From assembly GCF_001548035.1 (NCBI RefSeq), contig NZ_AP014723.1, positions 2,418,001 through 2,482,000 on the forward strand: a DNA stretch of 64,000 nt, written 5' to 3'. This document shows, piece after piece, positions 34,883-43,566 of the stretch. The translations under genes and the position numbers were made by a program. This DNA is from Sulfurospirillum sp. UCH001 (GTDB lineage: Bacteria > Campylobacterota > Campylobacteria > Campylobacterales > Sulfurospirillaceae). The notes under the pieces were generated by a model. It was not told the DNA's origin. It was given only the letters and a program-made list of their open reading frames with translations, and made no database searches. Every line of letters starts with the position of its first letter. The stretch's first letter is position 1.

Positions 34883-35838
34883 ACAAAACGTATTAGACGA
34901 CTCGCATCAATCTCAAACCCTATTGTATCGCCTACACTTAGGCTATCATCAAAGCTATATGCCATCAATGTCTCATTTTCACATTCCAAGGTGACTTCGT
35001 AAAAATTACCATAAAAGACTATCTCGCTTATGCGTGCTTTGTGCTCAAAATGCTCTCCTAAACGCACTGCATCCAAACGGCAATAGAGCTCTTTTTCACC
35101 TTGCATAAAGCATTGTGGTAACAGATTCATTTTGCCTAAAAAGTTGGCGCAATAAAGGGATGTCGGATGATTATAAATCTCTTTAGGTGTGCCTATTTGC
35201 AAAATATCTCCCCCATCCATAATAGCGATGCGGTCGGAGAGGTAAAACGCATCTTCTTTGTCATGGGTGATGAAAAGCGCTGTGATGCCAAAGAGTTTGA
35301 TCATCTCTTTAAGCTCTGCCCTTAAAATGGCTCTTAGCTCGGTGTCAATGTTGCTCAGTGGTTCATCTAAGAGGAGAATTTTGGGCTTATCCAAAATGGC
35401 ACGAGCAAGGGCAACGCGTTGTTGTTGACCACCACTGATTTCATGTGGGTATTTTGAAGCAAGGGCGTCTATCTTTGTTTTTTGCATCACCGCTAACACT
35501 TCATCTTTACTCGCTTTACTTCCAAAAGCGATGTTTTGTGCAATGTTTAGGTGCGGTAAAAGGGCATAATTTTGAAATACAATGGCAATGTCTCTTTGAT
35601 TGGGTGGGAGGTTTGTTTTAGCACCAAATACGACTTTATCACCAATGCAAATTCTCCCACTATCGGGTGTTTCAAGACCACTTAGCATACGTAAAAGCGT
35701 GGTTTTTCCGCTCCCGCTTCTGCCCAAAATGGTAAAAATTTCACCTTCTTGGATAGAGAAAGTAACTTCATTGGCAACGCAAATGCTCCCTTTACAAAAC
35801 CGTTTGTGTAAATTTTCAATGGTGACGATAAGTTTCAT
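34879..35838 (-). CDS. fbpC: Fe(III) ABC transporter ATPase
   Basis: 319 residues. Walker A GRSGSGKTTLL, signature ISGGQQQRVALARA, Walker B ILLLDEPLSNID and switch His in LFITHDKEDAFY. A TOBE-like C-terminal domain (about 240-319) matches the FbpC group. Starts within the last codons of the permease gene (four-base overlap). Powers ferric-iron import with the genes at 35835 and 37397. Confidence 0.92.
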   Translation of the reverse strand: MKLIVTIENLHKRFCKGSICVANEVTFSIQEGEIFTILGRSGSGKTTLLRMLSGLETPDSGRICIGDKVVFGAKTNLPPNQRDIAIVFQNYALLPHLNIAQNIAFGSKASKDEVLAVMQKTKIDALASKYPHEISGGQQQRVALARAILDKPKILLLDEPLSNIDTELRAILRAELKEMIKLFGITALFITHDKEDAFYLSDRIAIMDGGDILQIGTPKEIYNHPTSLYCANFLGKMNLLPQCFMQGEKELYCRLDAVRLGEHFEHKARISEIVFYGNFYEVTLECENETLMAYSFDDSLSVGDTIGFEIDASRLIRFV

Positions 35839-37406
35839 CTTCTACCTCGTACAAATTTTGAATTAAGTAATAAAACAGCAATGGCGGTTGTGCCCACCAA
35901 TAAAAGCGATGGAAAAGCACTTTTATAGAGTATCTCGTTACTGGCTAGTTCGTAAATGCGAATCGCAATGGTGTCATAGTTAAAGGGTCTAAGAAGCAAA
36001 GTTGCGGGAAGCTCTTTGGCAAGGTCGATGTAGAGAATCAAAAAACCACTGAGCAAATAAGGTCGCATCAAAGGCAGATAGACTCTAAAAATGCGCTCAA
36101 ACTCATCTGTTCCAAAAACCTTTGTCGCATCATCAATGCTTTTGTCGATCTTACTAAAACCGTTTTCAACTGAGCCTATACTTGCAGCAAAATAACGCGT
36201 CAAATAAGCAAAAACCAGCGCAACAAAAGAGCCTCCAAGCACCACTTTTCCAAGACTTTGGTCGATAAAATTGGTGAGAAGCAAAATGCCAATGCCCACA
36301 ATCGCCCCAGGGATGGAGTAACCTAGCATGGAGAGTTTTTGACTTAGCACACCCCATCTGCTTGGATAAAACCGTGAAGCATAGACCATCATAAACGCTA
36401 AAGCGATGATGCATAAAGAAGAAATGCCATTAAGACTCAACGTGCGATACAAATAACCGAATGTTTCCCATTCTAGGGTGTGAAAATCAAGATAAAACCA
36501 GTACAAAAGTACACCCAAAGGGATGAAAAGCGTTACTGTGGCTATAAGCAGTGAGAGCATAAAAATCATGACATTTCTCCATCCTTTTAGCTTTATTTTC
36601 GCGGCTTTTTTGGCACTGTGTGTTGAGCTGATAAACCGAAACTTTGCTCTTAAGCGCGCTTCGCCAAACATCAAACCAAACACCACGACTAAAAGCATCA
36701 TAGAGAGATTGATCGCCTCTTTTAAATTGCCATAGCCAAACCAACTTTTAAAAATGCCCACACTAAAGGTATCAACCCCAAAGTAAGCTACCGTACCGTA
36801 ATCGCTTAACACCTCCATCAACGAGAGCACAAGCCCTGCAAAAATAGCGGGGTATGCCAAAGGCAGATAGACACTCCAAAACGCTTTGAGAGGAGAAAGC
36901 TGTTTTAGAGAAACCAGTTCAACCACGGTTGAAGAGATAGATGCAAACGAAACGCGTGCTAAGATGTAAACATAAGGAAACATCGCAAAAGAGAGAATGG
37001 CGATAACGCCGTAGATAGTTAAAATATCGAGTTTAAATTTTGGAAGCCCTAGAAGTGTGGAAAGGATGCCATGAAACTCAAAAAATCCCACATACGTATA
37101 GCCGATGATGTAGGCAGGAAACGATAAAGGCAGTACAAAAGCAAGCGTAAAAAAACGGCTTCCTGTGTACTCAAAACGCGCACTCATAAATGCTGTACTG
37201 ATGCCCAAAAGCAGCACTAAAAAAGCCGCTCCAAGGAGAATAAAAAGCGTATTTTTTGCATAGAGTAAAAGCTCTGAAGCATGAAAATTTGCAACTGAAA
37301 CATTACCTTGTATCATAAAATAGATGAACAGTGCAAAAATAGGTAGAGCAATGAGTAGCCCCAAAGAAGGGGCTAGCGCGTATTTAAGTTTTTGCATTAT
37401 CGCCAA
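35835..37406 (-). CDS. fbpB: Fe(III) ABC transporter permease (double domain)
   Basis: 523 residues with about 12 membrane helices in two BPD-type halves; the coupling-loop motifs are in VELVSLKQLSPLKAFWSVYL and DDATKVFGTDEFERIFRVYL, each with the EAA-like pattern. The fused form is typical of FbpB. Overlaps fbpA by ten bases and fbpC by four. Inner membrane. Confidence 0.92.
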   Translation of the reverse strand: MAIMQKLKYALAPSLGLLIALPIFALFIYFMIQGNVSVANFHASELLLYAKNTLFILLGAAFLVLLLGISTAFMSARFEYTGSRFFTLAFVLPLSFPAYIIGYTYVGFFEFHGILSTLLGLPKFKLDILTIYGVIAILSFAMFPYVYILARVSFASISSTVVELVSLKQLSPLKAFWSVYLPLAYPAIFAGLVLSLMEVLSDYGTVAYFGVDTFSVGIFKSWFGYGNLKEAINLSMMLLVVVFGLMFGEARLRAKFRFISSTHSAKKAAKIKLKGWRNVMIFMLSLLIATVTLFIPLGVLLYWFYLDFHTLEWETFGYLYRTLSLNGISSLCIIALAFMMVYASRFYPSRWGVLSQKLSMLGYSIPGAIVGIGILLLTNFIDQSLGKVVLGGSFVALVFAYLTRYFAASIGSVENGFSKIDKSIDDATKVFGTDEFERIFRVYLPLMRPYLLSGFLILYIDLAKELPATLLLRPFNYDTIAIRIYELASNEILYKSAFPSLLLVGTTAIAVLLLNSKFVRGRR

Positions 37407-38419
37407 TTTGCCTTTGTTGCGACTTCCACCGCTTTTTTGTTGTATTTGCCAACTTCACTGAGTGGTAAAGTGTCTTCTTTAAATGCTCCAAACGTTGCAA
37501 CCGTACCAGAAGCTTTGACTGCTGGATTTGCAGGGTATTCATGGTTGGCTTCTGCAAAGAGTGTTTGTGCCTCAACACTGCTTAAAAACTCGATGAGCTT
37601 CATCGCATTTTCTTTGTTTTTCGCATACTTTGTCACACCCGCACCACTGATGTTGATGTGTGCACCTTCGGCATTTTGAGCAGGAAAGTAAAGCTTAACA
37701 CTTTTAGCTACTTCAACATCTTTTGGGTCTTTGCTGTTCAGCATAACACCTAAATAGTAGGTATTGACGATAGCTAAATCCCCCTCGCCGCTTGCCACGG
37801 CTTTGATTTGGTCTCTGTCATTTCCTTTTGGCTCTCTGGCTAAATTGGCAACTAACCCTTTGGCAAACTCTAACGCTTTGGCTTCACCATGATTTGCGAT
37901 GATGGACGCTAAGAGCGATTTATTGTACGCGGCAGATGAACTGCGTGTTAAGATTTTGCCTTTAAACTTTGGATCACTAAGATCAAGGTAACTTCCAAGC
38001 TCTTTTTCGGAGAGTTTCTCTGGGTTATACACAAAAATACGTGCACGTTTTGTCAAGCCAAACCACTCATTATCAGCATCTCTTAAATGGGCTGGTATGT
38101 TTGCACTCAGTACTTTAGAGTCGATTTTTTGAAGTAAACCCTCTTCTTTGGCTTCGTATAAATTGCCTATATCCGAAGTAATGAGCATATCTGCCGGGCT
38201 ATTTGCGCCCTCAATTTTGAGTTTTGAAACCAACTCTTCTGCTTTTGCCGTAATCACATTGACCTTAATGCCACTTTTTTCTTCAAAGGCTTTAAAAAGT
38301 GCTTTGTCGCTATCGTAATGACGATGCGAATAGACATTGACTTCTGTGCTTGCAAATGCCATCGATACGGCCAAACTGAGACCTACTATCATCTGAAGAA
38401 AAGATATTCCACGTTTCAT
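37397..38419 (-). CDS. fbpA: Fe(III)-binding periplasmic protein
   Basis: 340 residues from ATG 38419 (AAGGA upstream); the longer in-frame start adds a segment before the signal peptide, so I reject it. Signal peptide ends near SMAFASTEV. The mature protein opens with VNVYSHRHYDSDKAL and has the paired tyrosines IVNTYYLGVML that bind ferric iron in FbpA. First gene of the fbpABC operon, with a Fur-like box about 60-80 bases upstream. Confidence 0.93.
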   Translation of the reverse strand: MKRGISFLQMIVGLSLAVSMAFASTEVNVYSHRHYDSDKALFKAFEEKSGIKVNVITAKAEELVSKLKIEGANSPADMLITSDIGNLYEAKEEGLLQKIDSKVLSANIPAHLRDADNEWFGLTKRARIFVYNPEKLSEKELGSYLDLSDPKFKGKILTRSSSAAYNKSLLASIIANHGEAKALEFAKGLVANLAREPKGNDRDQIKAVASGEGDLAIVNTYYLGVMLNSKDPKDVEVAKSVKLYFPAQNAEGAHINISGAGVTKYAKNKENAMKLIEFLSSVEAQTLFAEANHEYPANPAVKASGTVATFGAFKEDTLPLSEVGKYNKKAVEVATKANWR

Positions 38420-38477
38420 AAAAATCCTTTTATTTATTTTTTCGTCGAAATAATATGCCAATAAACCTTTAAACAAA

Positions 38478-38496
38478 CATAATAACTATTATCAAT
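38478..38496. promoter_or_regulatory. Fur box before fbpA
   Basis: CATAATAACTATTATCAAT resembles the 19-base Fur consensus and contains the perfect repeat ATAATA-AC-TATTAT. It lies 59-77 bases upstream of the fbpA start. Iron-responsive repression is expected. Confidence 0.65.
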
Positions 38497-38532
38497 TTAG
38501 TAGTTAAATATGCATTTTATTCTTTATAGATT

Positions 38533-38549
38533 TACTATACTTTATAGTA
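38533..38549. repeat. Small inverted repeat in the fbpA-sulfur operon gap
   Basis: TACTATA-CTT-TATAGTA, seven-base perfect arms. It lies in the 306-base gap (38420-38725) that also contains the Fur box and, at its right end, the sulfur-operon promoter. Could be an operator; nothing else is seen in this gap. Confidence 0.4.
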
Positions 38550-38672
38550 TCTTTACTCAATTTTTCTAATTTTTAGGGATTTTTATTCTTTCAGTAAAAT
38601 GCGGTATTATCATAATTGAGAGTCTATTGAGACGACAAGCTATTTTATACATTAGTATTTTTATAAACTTAC

Positions 38673-38701
38673 TTGACAATAGGTGATTAAAATGGTATGA
38701 T
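38673..38701 (+). promoter_or_regulatory. Sigma-70 promoter of the sulfur operon
   Basis: TTGACA (38673-38678), 17-base spacer, TATGAT (38696-38701), 24 bases before the first gene, which has a strong AAAGGAGG ribosome site. Confidence 0.8.
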
Positions 38702-38725
38702 TCTGAAAATTTTAAAGGAGGCAAC

Positions 38726-38953
38726 ATGGTTGAGCATAAAAAACGAAGTATTGCAAAAGCAATTTCTTGGAGAACACTTGGAACTGTTGACACCATGTTG
38801 ATTAGTTTTATCGTCACAGGAAGCCCGCTTGCTGCTGTTTCTATCGGAGCATTCGAGCTTATCACCAAAACATTGCTTTACTATTTTCATGAACGCGCGT
38901 GGAATAAAATCAATTTTGGTAGAGAAAAACCACAACCTGAGTATCAAATATGA
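38726..38953 (+). CDS. DUF2061 small membrane protein
   Basis: 75 residues. Family pattern KRSIAKAISWRTLGTVDT, a hydrophobic helix (MLISFIVTGSPLAAVSIGAF), then KTLLYYFHERAWNKI. DUF2061 proteins are often encoded beside sulfate-assimilation genes; a role in sulfate or sulfite movement or in complex assembly has not been shown to my knowledge. The stop overlaps the cysH start by four bases, so it is the lead gene of the operon. Confidence 0.9.
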   Translation: MVEHKKRSIAKAISWRTLGTVDTMLISFIVTGSPLAAVSIGAFELITKTLLYYFHERAWNKINFGREKPQPEYQI

Positions 38954-39645
38954 GTCAAAGTTATGAAATCAAAATCGCAGAAGCGATTAATGCACTTCAA
39001 GAACTTGTTGGAGCGAAAGCTCTTAAAGTTACATTGGCGTTTAGCCATCAAAGCGAAGATGCCATCAACATTTCACTGGCGCAAAAAGCAGGCATTGATT
39101 TTGATGTTTTTACGCTTGAAACGCATAAACTTTTTGAGGAATCTTTAGCCTATCAAAAAGAGATCGAAGCATTTTTTGGTGTAGAGATTAAAAGTTTTAG
39201 CGCAAGCGATGAAGAGATTAAGGCATTAGAAGAAAAAGTTGGAGAATACGGCATCTTTGATGATATCAATTTACGCAAAGAGTGTTGTCGCGTGAGAAAA
39301 CTTGTTCCTTTGGCTAAGGCTCTTAAAGGCTATCATGGTTGGATTAGCGGTATCAGAATCGCTCAGTCAATCACCAGAAGCGATACAAAGTTAATGGAGT
39401 TTGATGACAATTTCAAACTTCTCAAGTTCAACCCACTGGCTCATTTTAGCGATGAGGATGTTGAGCGCTATATGCGTGAAAATGACATTCCACAAAGTGC
39501 CTTGTACGCTAAAGGTTTTAAAAGCATCGGATGTAAGCCGTGTACAAGAGCCATCAAGGAAGGCGAAGACATCAGAGCAGGCAGATGGTGGTGGGAAAAC
39601 CCAGAACATAAAGAGTGCGGATTGCATCTGCATAAGGAGAAATAG
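38950..39645 (+). CDS. cysH: Adenylylsulfate (APS) reductase, assimilatory
   Basis: 231 residues. PP-loop-type fold with the APS-reductase cysteine pattern for a [4Fe-4S] cluster: KECCRVRK and [10 protein letters not shown], plus the catalytic ECGLH near the C-terminus. The cluster cysteines mark it as using APS rather than PAPS, consistent with the absence of a cysC kinase here. Reduces APS to sulfite with thioredoxin-type donors. Confidence 0.94.
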   Translation: MSQSYEIKIAEAINALQELVGAKALKVTLAFSHQSEDAINISLAQKAGIDFDVFTLETHKLFEESLAYQKEIEAFFGVEIKSFSASDEEIKALEEKVGEYGIFDDINLRKECCRVRKLVPLAKALKGYHGWISGIRIAQSITRSDTKLMEFDDNFKLLKFNPLAHFSDEDVERYMRENDIPQSALYAKGFKSIGCKPCTRAIKEGEDIRAGRWWWENPEHKECGLHLHKEK

Positions 39646-39647
39646 TA

Positions 39648-40526
39648 ATGGATCATTTAGACAGACTTGAAGCTCAGAGTATCTATATTTTGCGAGAAGC
39701 GTATCGAAGCTTCCCAAACCTTGCCATGCTTTGGAGCATCGGTAAAGATAGCACGGTACTGTTGTGGCTCACACGAAAAGCATTTTTTGGACATGTGCCC
39801 TACCCATTGGTACACATTGATACAGCGTTTAAAATTCCTGAAATGATTAGATACCGCGATGAGATCGCCGTACAGTGGGACTTAAACCTTGTGGTTGGAC
39901 AAAACAAAGAAGCCTTGGCAAAAGGAGAAACCTTTGTGAATGGACTTGATCGCCTTAGCTGCTGTAAAAAACTCAAAAGTGACGCGCTTAAGTACACGCT
40001 TGATGGTACATGGGCACGTCGCAAATGGAACCCTTACAAAAAAGTATGGGAAGATGAGTTAAACGGAGCACCTTATACAGGTGTTATCGTGGGTGTTAGA
40101 GCGGATGAAGAGGGAAGTAGGTCTAAAGAGCGCGTCTTTTCAGCACGCGATGAAAAAAGCGAATGGGATGCCAGTACCCAACCACCAGAGCTGTGGAATC
40201 AGTACAAAACCGATTTTGCACCAGGCACACACGTGCGCATTCACCCACTCTTAGAGTGGACGGAGCTCAATATTTGGGAGTACATCGAGAGGGAGAATAT
40301 TCCTATAATTTCACTCTACTTTAATAACGGCAATGGCAAACGTTACCGCTCTTTAGGATGTTTCCCATGTACGGCGCCTGTGGATTCAGAAGCGCGTAAC
40401 CCAAAAGAGATTATTGAAGAACTAACCTCTGGAAAGTTCAAAGACATCGCAGAACGCTCAGGTCGTGCCCAAGATAAAGATGGTGGCGGAACGTTAGAGG
40501 CACTAAGAAAAGAAGGATATATGTAA
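39648..40526 (+). CDS. cysD: Sulfate adenylyltransferase subunit 2
   Basis: 292 residues. ATP-PPi loop [15 protein letters not shown], then [27 protein letters not shown] and LFPCTAPV-like segment [15 protein letters not shown] at the C-terminus. Makes APS from sulfate and ATP with CysN as GTPase partner. The last base of its stop is shared with the cysN start. Confidence 0.96.
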   Translation: MDHLDRLEAQSIYILREAYRSFPNLAMLWSIGKDSTVLLWLTRKAFFGHVPYPLVHIDTAFKIPEMIRYRDEIAVQWDLNLVVGQNKEALAKGETFVNGLDRLSCCKKLKSDALKYTLDGTWARRKWNPYKKVWEDELNGAPYTGVIVGVRADEEGSRSKERVFSARDEKSEWDASTQPPELWNQYKTDFAPGTHVRIHPLLEWTELNIWEYIERENIPIISLYFNNGNGKRYRSLGCFPCTAPVDSEARNPKEIIEELTSGKFKDIAERSGRAQDKDGGGTLEALRKEGYM

Positions 40527-41914
40527 TGCAAAGACTCAATATTGTCATCACAGGGCACGTCGATCACGGTAAAAGCACGCTCATCGGGCGTCTGCTTGCC
40601 GACACAGACTCATTGCCACAAGGAAAACTAGAGAGTGTGAAAAAGATGTGTGAAAACAATGCACGTCCTTTTGAGTATGCCTTCTTGCTAGACGCTCTTG
40701 CCGATGAGCAAAAACAAGGCATTACCATTGATAGTGCGCGTGTCTTTTTCCAAAGTAAAAAACGAGAGTACATCATCATCGATGCTCCTGGTCACATCGA
40801 ATTTTTAAAAAATATGATCAGTGGAGCGTCTCGTGCAGAGGCAGCACTACTTCTTATCGATGCCAAAGAAGGTGTAGCGGAAAACTCTAAGCGTCATGGT
40901 ATGTTGCTTTCACTTTTAGGCATCAAACAAGTGGCAATTGTCGTTAACAAAATGGACTTGGTGAACTTTAGTGAAATCGCCTTTAACAAGCTCAAAATAG
41001 AGTACAGCGAATACCTAGCAACCCTAGGCATTAAGAGCGATATTTTTATACCGATCAGCGCACGTGAAGGTGTAAACCTTATCGAACACTCTGGCTCAAC
41101 GCCTTGGTATAAAGGACCAACTGTTTTAGAAATTTTAGACAGTTTTACAAGCGTCGAAGAAAAAGAGAACGATGACTTTAGAATGCCGTTACAAGACGTG
41201 TACAAGTTTACCCGTGACAACGATGATAGACGTATCTATGCGGGAACGGTCACCAGTGGCGAACTCAATGTAGGCGATGAAGTGGTCTTTTACCCTTCTC
41301 TTAAGCGTTCACGTGTAGCGAGTATCGAGAGTTTTAACACCTCTGTGAAAACACGTGTTAAAGAAAGTGAAGCCGTTGGTTTTACGCTTCAAACGCAAAT
41401 TTATGTACGTAACGGTGAAGTAGTTGCTCGTGCCGATCAGAGTGCTCCAAAAGTGAGCAATCGTTTTGAAGCCAACCTTTTCTGGTTGGGTGCAAAACCA
41501 CTAGAACTCGATAAACCGTACAAAATCAAGATAGGTTCGGCGCAAAGCACCATCTATCTAGAAGAGATCAAGCGCGTCATCGATGGCGATACGCTCGATC
41601 GTGCCGATGAGCCAAGTGTGGGACGTCATGAAGCAGCGTGCGTCATTTTTAGAGTGCATGACCTTTTGGCAATGGAACTCTTTGCTGAAAACCAAAAGCT
41701 AGGACGTTTTGTCATCGTCGATGAGTTTGATATCGCAGGTGGTGGTATCATTACAGAAGTACTAGAACAATACAGCAATCGTCGCACAAAGACCAGCACT
41801 ATTGCAAACACTTTGGTGGAAAAAGTGGGTGAAAATGCCAATTTTGAAGAAGAGTTATTTGAACTTCTTCGTAAATATTTTCCACATCAGTTTTCTACCG
41901 ACTCAGTCGGTTAG
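40526..41914 (+). CDS. cysN: Sulfate adenylyltransferase subunit 1 (GTPase)
   Basis: 462 residues, EF-Tu-like. G1 [15 protein letters not shown]3 [13 protein letters not shown]4 VNKMDLV, then two beta-barrel domains. No CysC kinase domain is fused. The C-terminus ends shortly after [12 protein letters not shown] 7-base-arm hairpin covers the stop codon, and the structured element described at 41898 follows. Confidence 0.96.
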   Translation: MQRLNIVITGHVDHGKSTLIGRLLADTDSLPQGKLESVKKMCENNARPFEYAFLLDALADEQKQGITIDSARVFFQSKKREYIIIDAPGHIEFLKNMISGASRAEAALLLIDAKEGVAENSKRHGMLLSLLGIKQVAIVVNKMDLVNFSEIAFNKLKIEYSEYLATLGIKSDIFIPISAREGVNLIEHSGSTPWYKGPTVLEILDSFTSVEEKENDDFRMPLQDVYKFTRDNDDRRIYAGTVTSGELNVGDEVVFYPSLKRSRVASIESFNTSVKTRVKESEAVGFTLQTQIYVRNGEVVARADQSAPKVSNRFEANLFWLGAKPLELDKPYKIKIGSAQSTIYLEEIKRVIDGDTLDRADEPSVGRHEAACVIFRVHDLLAMELFAENQKLGRFVIVDEFDIAGGGIITEVLEQYSNRRTKTSTIANTLVEKVGENANFEEELFELLRKYFPHQFSTDSVG

Positions 41915-41975
41915 CTTTAGTGCCACAGCGGCTAGCGTAGCCAAAGAAGCTTTGCTTTTTTGGCGTGATAAAATA
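41898..41975 (+). ncRNA. Structured intergenic element, copy 1
   Basis: After cysN: hairpin ACCGACT-C-AGTCGGT over the stop codon, then CCACAG, stem 1 GGCTA-GCG-TAGCC (41930-41942) and stem 2 CCAAAGAAGC-TTT-GCTTTTTTGG (41941-41963, ten pairs). Stems 1 and 2 share the CC at 41941-41942 and so cannot both be complete. The same order appears at 48356 with compensatory base changes. No T-run terminator follows. It may stabilise, process or regulate the mRNA. Confidence 0.6.
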
Positions 41976-41993
41976 ATTAAAAGAGGATACACA

Positions 41994-42200
41994 ATGAAAT
42001 TAACGATTAACGGTGATGTAAAAGAGATTAAAGACGGAGTAACACTTCCAGAGTTACTCATTATCGAAAATGTTGAGCAACCTGACATGGTCTCTGTTCA
42101 ACTTAATGATGAGTTTATCAGACAAGATGAACACAAAAGTGTTGTGCTTAAAGATGGCGATGAAATCAACTTTTTATACTTCATGGGAGGTGGCGCGTGA
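41994..42200 (+). CDS. hcyS: Sulfur-carrier protein of the thiocarboxylate methionine pathway
   Basis: 68 residues, ubiquitin-like ThiS/MoaD fold. The C-terminus ends LYFMGGGA: the carrier Gly-Gly is blocked by one alanine, as in HcyS of Wolinella succinogenes, where a metalloprotease must remove it before activation. I chose ATG 41994 (AAGAGG upstream); farther in-frame codons run through the structured element. Overlaps hcyF by four bases. Carries sulfide as a thiocarboxylate to MetY. Confidence 0.9.
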   Translation: MKLTINGDVKEIKDGVTLPELLIIENVEQPDMVSVQLNDEFIRQDEHKSVVLKDGDEINFLYFMGGGA

Positions 42201-43003
42201 GAGATTTTACGGACGAAGAATTAGAGCGTTATTCACGCCACATTATCCTTCAAGATGTTGGTATCGAAGGGCAAGAAAAAATTGCAAATTCTAAAGTGTT
42301 GGTCATTGGTGCAGGCGGGCTTGGTTCTCCTGTAGCACTTTACCTAGCCGCTGCAGGTGTAGGTGAAATTGGCATCGTGGATGGTGACGTGGTTGATTTG
42401 AGCAATCTTCAACGCCAAGTCATTCACACAACTGCTGATGTAAGTGTACCTAAAGTGCTCTCCGCCAAAGCGAAGATGGAAGCCATTAACCCCAATGTAA
42501 AAGTAACGGTCTATCAAAAGTTTTTGGATGCATCGAACATCTTAGACATCGTGAAAGGCTACGACTTCGTTATCGATGGAACGGACAATTTTTCATCAAA
42601 ATTCTTGATTAACGATGCGTGTATCTTAGCAAACGTACCGTATTCTCACGGTGGTATTTTGCGTTTTGGTGGACAGACGATGACCATTAAACCTGGTCAA
42701 AGTGCATGTTATGCGTGTGTATTTGACAGCCCTCCTCCAGCCAATGCCATTCCTACATGCTCAAGTGCGGGCATTTTAGGAGCGGTTGCGGGTATGCTGG
42801 GAACGATTCAAGCCGCAGAAGCGTTAAAATACATCGTTGGTGTAGGTGAACCACTGTATAATAGACTCTTAACGTTTGATGCAAAAACGATGAACTTTAG
42901 AAATGTGAATTTCAAAAAGAACCCTAAATGCCGTGTATGCGGTGGCGAAGGCATCAAAGAGATTAGAGACTACGAAGCCGTTGTATGTGAGGCAAAATTA
43001 TGA
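42197..43003 (+). CDS. hcyF: HcyS-adenylating enzyme (ThiF/MoeB family)
   Basis: 268 residues from GTG. Opens with RYSRHIILQDVGIEGQEKI and nucleotide loop VIGAGGLGSPVALYLAAAG, then IDGTDNFSSKFLINDAC. Two zinc CXXC pairs (ACYACVF and CRVCGG) and a possible catalytic Cys in PTCSSAGILG are present. It should adenylate the HcyS C-terminus after alanine removal. GTGA overlap with hcyS and ATGA overlap with hcyD. Confidence 0.92.
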   Translation: MRDFTDEELERYSRHIILQDVGIEGQEKIANSKVLVIGAGGLGSPVALYLAAAGVGEIGIVDGDVVDLSNLQRQVIHTTADVSVPKVLSAKAKMEAINPNVKVTVYQKFLDASNILDIVKGYDFVIDGTDNFSSKFLINDACILANVPYSHGGILRFGGQTMTIKPGQSACYACVFDSPPPANAIPTCSSAGILGAVAGMLGTIQAAEALKYIVGVGEPLYNRLLTFDAKTMNFRNVNFKKNPKCRVCGGEGIKEIRDYEAVVCEAKL

Positions 43004-43401
43004 TAAAAATCCCTAACAGTGCGTACAATGAGATGGTTCTCCACGCACTAAAAGATAAACCCATTGAAGCGTGTGGTTATCTTGCTGGGCTTAATGGCGA
43101 AGTGAAATATGCCATCCCTATGAAAAATACGGATGAGAGCAACGAACACTTTAGCTTTGACCCACAAGAACAGTTTGATGTGTTTAAAAAGACACAAAAA
43201 GAGGGGCTTCGTTTGATTGGGGTGTACCATTCACACCCTGAAACCCCTGCACGTCCAAGTGAAGAAGACATTCGTTTGGCGTATGATCCTAATGTGAGCT
43301 ATGTGATTATCTCACTTGCGGGTGCAGAGCCTGATATGAAGTCATTTATTATTAAAAACAAAACGGTTGAAAAAGAAGAAATTGAAATAATTTTAGATTG
43401 A
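43000..43401 (+). CDS. hcyD: JAMM metalloprotease for HcyS maturation
   Basis: 133 residues. Complete JAMM/MPN+ zinc motif: Glu in IEACGYL, then YHSHPETPARPSEEDI (H-x-H-P...S-x-x-D). By comparison with W. succinogenes HcyD it cuts the last alanine from HcyS. Four-base overlap with hcyF. Followed by a 165-base spacer with a strong stem. Confidence 0.92.
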   Translation: MIKIPNSAYNEMVLHALKDKPIEACGYLAGLNGEVKYAIPMKNTDESNEHFSFDPQEQFDVFKKTQKEGLRLIGVYHSHPETPARPSEEDIRLAYDPNVSYVIISLAGAEPDMKSFIIKNKTVEKEEIEIILD

Positions 43402-43438
43402 TGAAAAAGGCGCGTAGAAAAAATCCGAATAAAACACT

Positions 43439-43492
43439 TTGAGCCGATGGGACGAATAAGCGGAGCGTTTCGGGGCTCCCATCGTGGCTCAA
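43439..43492 (+). ncRNA. Long stem-loop between hcyD and sir
   Basis: TTGAGCC-GATGGGA (43439-43452) pairs with TCCCATC-GT-GGCTCAA (43477-43492), 14 pairs with a two-base bulge. The 24-base inner part can form a small CGAA/TTCG hairpin. No T-run follows and sir starts 75 bases later, so it is not a plain terminator. It could be an mRNA stabiliser, a processing site or a ligand-binding leader. The remaining spacer 43402-43566 shows only the AAGGAG of sir. Confidence 0.55.
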
Positions 43493-43566
43493 CCGTGTTG
43501 CAAGAGGGTTTATTTTGAAGCTGCTTTCTTCATAAAAACGTTTACCTGTAACAACAAGGAGTTACG

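Noticed and set aside
37397-38476. Long form of FbpA from 38476
   Set aside because: The added residues precede a normal signal peptide, and AAGGA fits the ATG at 38419.
43439-43492. Reading the hcyD-sir stem as a terminator
   Set aside because: No T-run follows and sir depends on read-through, as no good promoter is seen behind it.
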